Shown in pieces: positions 63,375 to 64,000 of a DNA stretch of 64,000 nucleotides. The DNA is from Promicromonospora sp. Populi. Its GTDB lineage: Bacteria; Actinomycetota; Actinomycetes; Actinomycetales; Cellulomonadaceae. How positions within the stretch are numbered: the stretch's first letter is position 1; the number at the start of each line of letters is the position of its first letter. A program made the translations under genes and the position numbers. The notes under the pieces were generated by a model. That model saw only the letters and a list, made by a program, of their open reading frames with translations. It did not search any database and had not been told where the DNA came from. The DNA is taken from the NCBI RefSeq assembly GCF_041081105.1, contig NZ_CP163528.1, positions 2,852,001 through 2,916,000 on the forward strand, written 5' to 3'.

Positions 63375-63458
63375 TCAGAGACCCAGGAGGCAGAGGATGT
63401 CCTTGACGGTCCAGCCCAGGTTGTGAATCAATTCCGAGACGATGTCCACGAGAGTCAT
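63375..63458 (-). CDS. Small amphipathic peptide, delta-hemolysin-like size (candidate)
   Basis: 27 residues from ATG 63458 with AAGGA 9 bases upstream (63468-63472); ATG 63467 would give 30 residues. The peptide begins MTLVDIVSELIHNLGW and ends VKDILCLLGL. Hydrophobic residues recur every 3-4 positions (L3, I6, V7, L10, I11, L14, V18, I21, L25), with Asp, Ser, Glu, His, Asn, Lys on the other face: an amphipathic helix with a hydrophobic C-terminus and one Trp and one Cys. It has its own promoter (63531-63559) and T-tailed terminator, and no leader peptide or modification gene is nearby. Not recognised; resembles phenol-soluble modulins or leaderless bacteriocins in length and character only. 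Confidence 0.55.
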   Translation of the reverse strand: MTLVDIVSELIHNLGWTVKDILCLLGL

Positions 63459-63530
63459 TGGAGCCATTCCTTCCATAAAACGGGAATCACAGGATGATCA
63501 CCTGCGAGCGGAACAGTGTTCGCGTTCCAT

Positions 63531-63559
63531 ACATTAAGCACACGACCCGGACTCTGCAA
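63531..63559 (-). promoter_or_regulatory. Promoter of small peptide gene
   Basis: On the minus strand TTGCAG (63559-63554) and TAATGT (63536-63531) are separated by exactly 17 bases, a good SigA-type promoter. Transcription would start near 63524, giving a leader of about 65 bases with small inverted repeats (GGAAC/GTTCC and CAGG/CCTG) before the ribosome site. Confidence 0.6.
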
Positions 63560-63711
63560 CGGGAATCGGATATACATCCTTAATGCGCGCCCAGTTTCAC
63601 CCTGTGATATTAGGTCCGAAATCGAGCAGCACACCACGCTAAACCGGACATATTCCAGAGCTGTAGGCGGCTATTTCGAGCCGCAACCAACGGGCCCTGT
63701 GCGCCGAGACG

Positions 63712-64000
63712 TCACCACGCCGCGAGCAGCAGCTTCTCCACCGCGTCGACCGTGACCGGCCGGGGGTTGGGGTAGGGGTCGGACGCCACGCGCTCCGCGA
63801 CCTCGCGCAGTGCGGTGCGGGGCACACCGAGCGCGCCGAGCGTCGTCGGGCCGTCGTGTCGTGCCGCGAGCGCGGACACCGCGAGCACCGGGTCGCCGTA
63901 GGCGACGCGTGCCAGCCGTGCTGCCGCGTCGGGCGCCGCGACCAGGTTGAAGCGCATCACGTGTGCCAGGAGCAGGGCGTGCAGCTCCGCGTGCGGCAGT
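63712..64000 (-). CDS. Iron-containing alcohol dehydrogenase, maleylacetate reductase-like (5' partial)
   Basis: The last 95 codons of a gene that continues past the window's right edge on the minus strand (the frame is open to base 64000). The end matches the maleylacetate reductase subgroup: LPHAELHALLLAHVMRFN carries a metal histidine motif of the fold, and NPRPVTVDAVEKLLLAAW is its typical C-terminus. These enzymes reduce maleylacetate to 3-oxoadipate in aromatic breakdown. No other pathway genes are visible in the window. Confidence 0.8.
   Translation of the reverse strand, partial: LPHAELHALLLAHVMRFNLVAAPDAAARLARVAYGDPVLAVSALAARHDGPTTLGALGVPRTALREVAERVASDPYPNPRPVTVDAVEKLLLAAW

Noticed and set aside
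63455..63637. 60-codon minus-strand frame
   Set aside because: No ribosome site, overlaps the promoter and start of the better supported small peptide gene.
63516..63755. 79-codon plus-strand frame with GTG start
   Set aside because: No ribosome site; overlaps the promoter of the small peptide gene and the end of the maleylacetate reductase-like gene.

Overview
The window is high-GC chromosomal DNA from an actinobacterium, most likely a member of the Micrococcales close to Promicromonospora, Cellulosimicrobium or Isoptericola. That placement is an inference from codon bias, GTG/TTG starts, secreted polysaccharide-active proteins and gene order; no 16S gene is present. No phage, IS element, plasmid gene or CRISPR array was seen.

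Layout. 1-24.5 kb is mostly accessory: a truncated rRNA methyltransferase, a secreted beta-helix protein, an FKBP isomerase, a divergent LysR/EamA exporter pair, an ECF sigma factor with its YCII partner, a GH15 trehalase-like enzyme, a Bax-inhibitor protein, an ABC-2 exporter, an RND pump with a long disordered tail, a divergent MFS/MarR pair, a small basic protein with an ArsR regulator, a ClpP paralogue facing a ClgR-like regulator, a short UvrA-like protein and a frameshifted oxidoreductase. 24.5-30.2 kb holds a tRNA with anticodon UAA, NDH-2, and the conserved block ppx-DUF501-ftsB-eno. 30.5-49.8 kb is accessory: a MacB-like transporter, a peptide ABC operon with two hydrolases, a kynurenine-pathway cluster interrupted by a large secreted GH87-like glucanase, a HipBA toxin-antitoxin pair with a broken toxin, and an amino-acid binding lipoprotein. 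49.9-63.1 kb returns to the conserved block: mfd, pth, rplY, a mannosyltransferase-GtrA fusion, prs, glmU, tRNA-Gln and a TetR regulator. In Mycobacterium the same block (ppx-DUF501-ftsB-eno-mazG-mfd-TetR-glmU-prs-rplY-pth) is compact, so the 30.5-49.8 kb segment looks like cargo between eno and mfd. The window ends in a partial maleylacetate reductase.

Functional links. Uptake of peptides and their hydrolysis are combined in the 32.9-40.4 kb operon. Tryptophan 2,3-dioxygenase, an amidohydrolase in the formamidase position, and kynureninase would take tryptophan to anthranilate. The ClpP paralogue and the ClgR-like protein, which ends in LLAA, suggest a proteolytic feedback loop.

Most notable signals. 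(1) A compact single-gene unit at 63.28-63.56 kb has a promoter, RBS, 27-residue amphipathic peptide ORF and intrinsic terminator; the peptide is of delta-hemolysin size. (2) At least two families of long, near-perfect hairpins recur at gene ends, one with a compensatory base-pair change between copies. (3) A tRNA with anticodon UAA lacks the long variable arm expected of a leucine tRNA. (4) Two genes carry single-base frameshifts.
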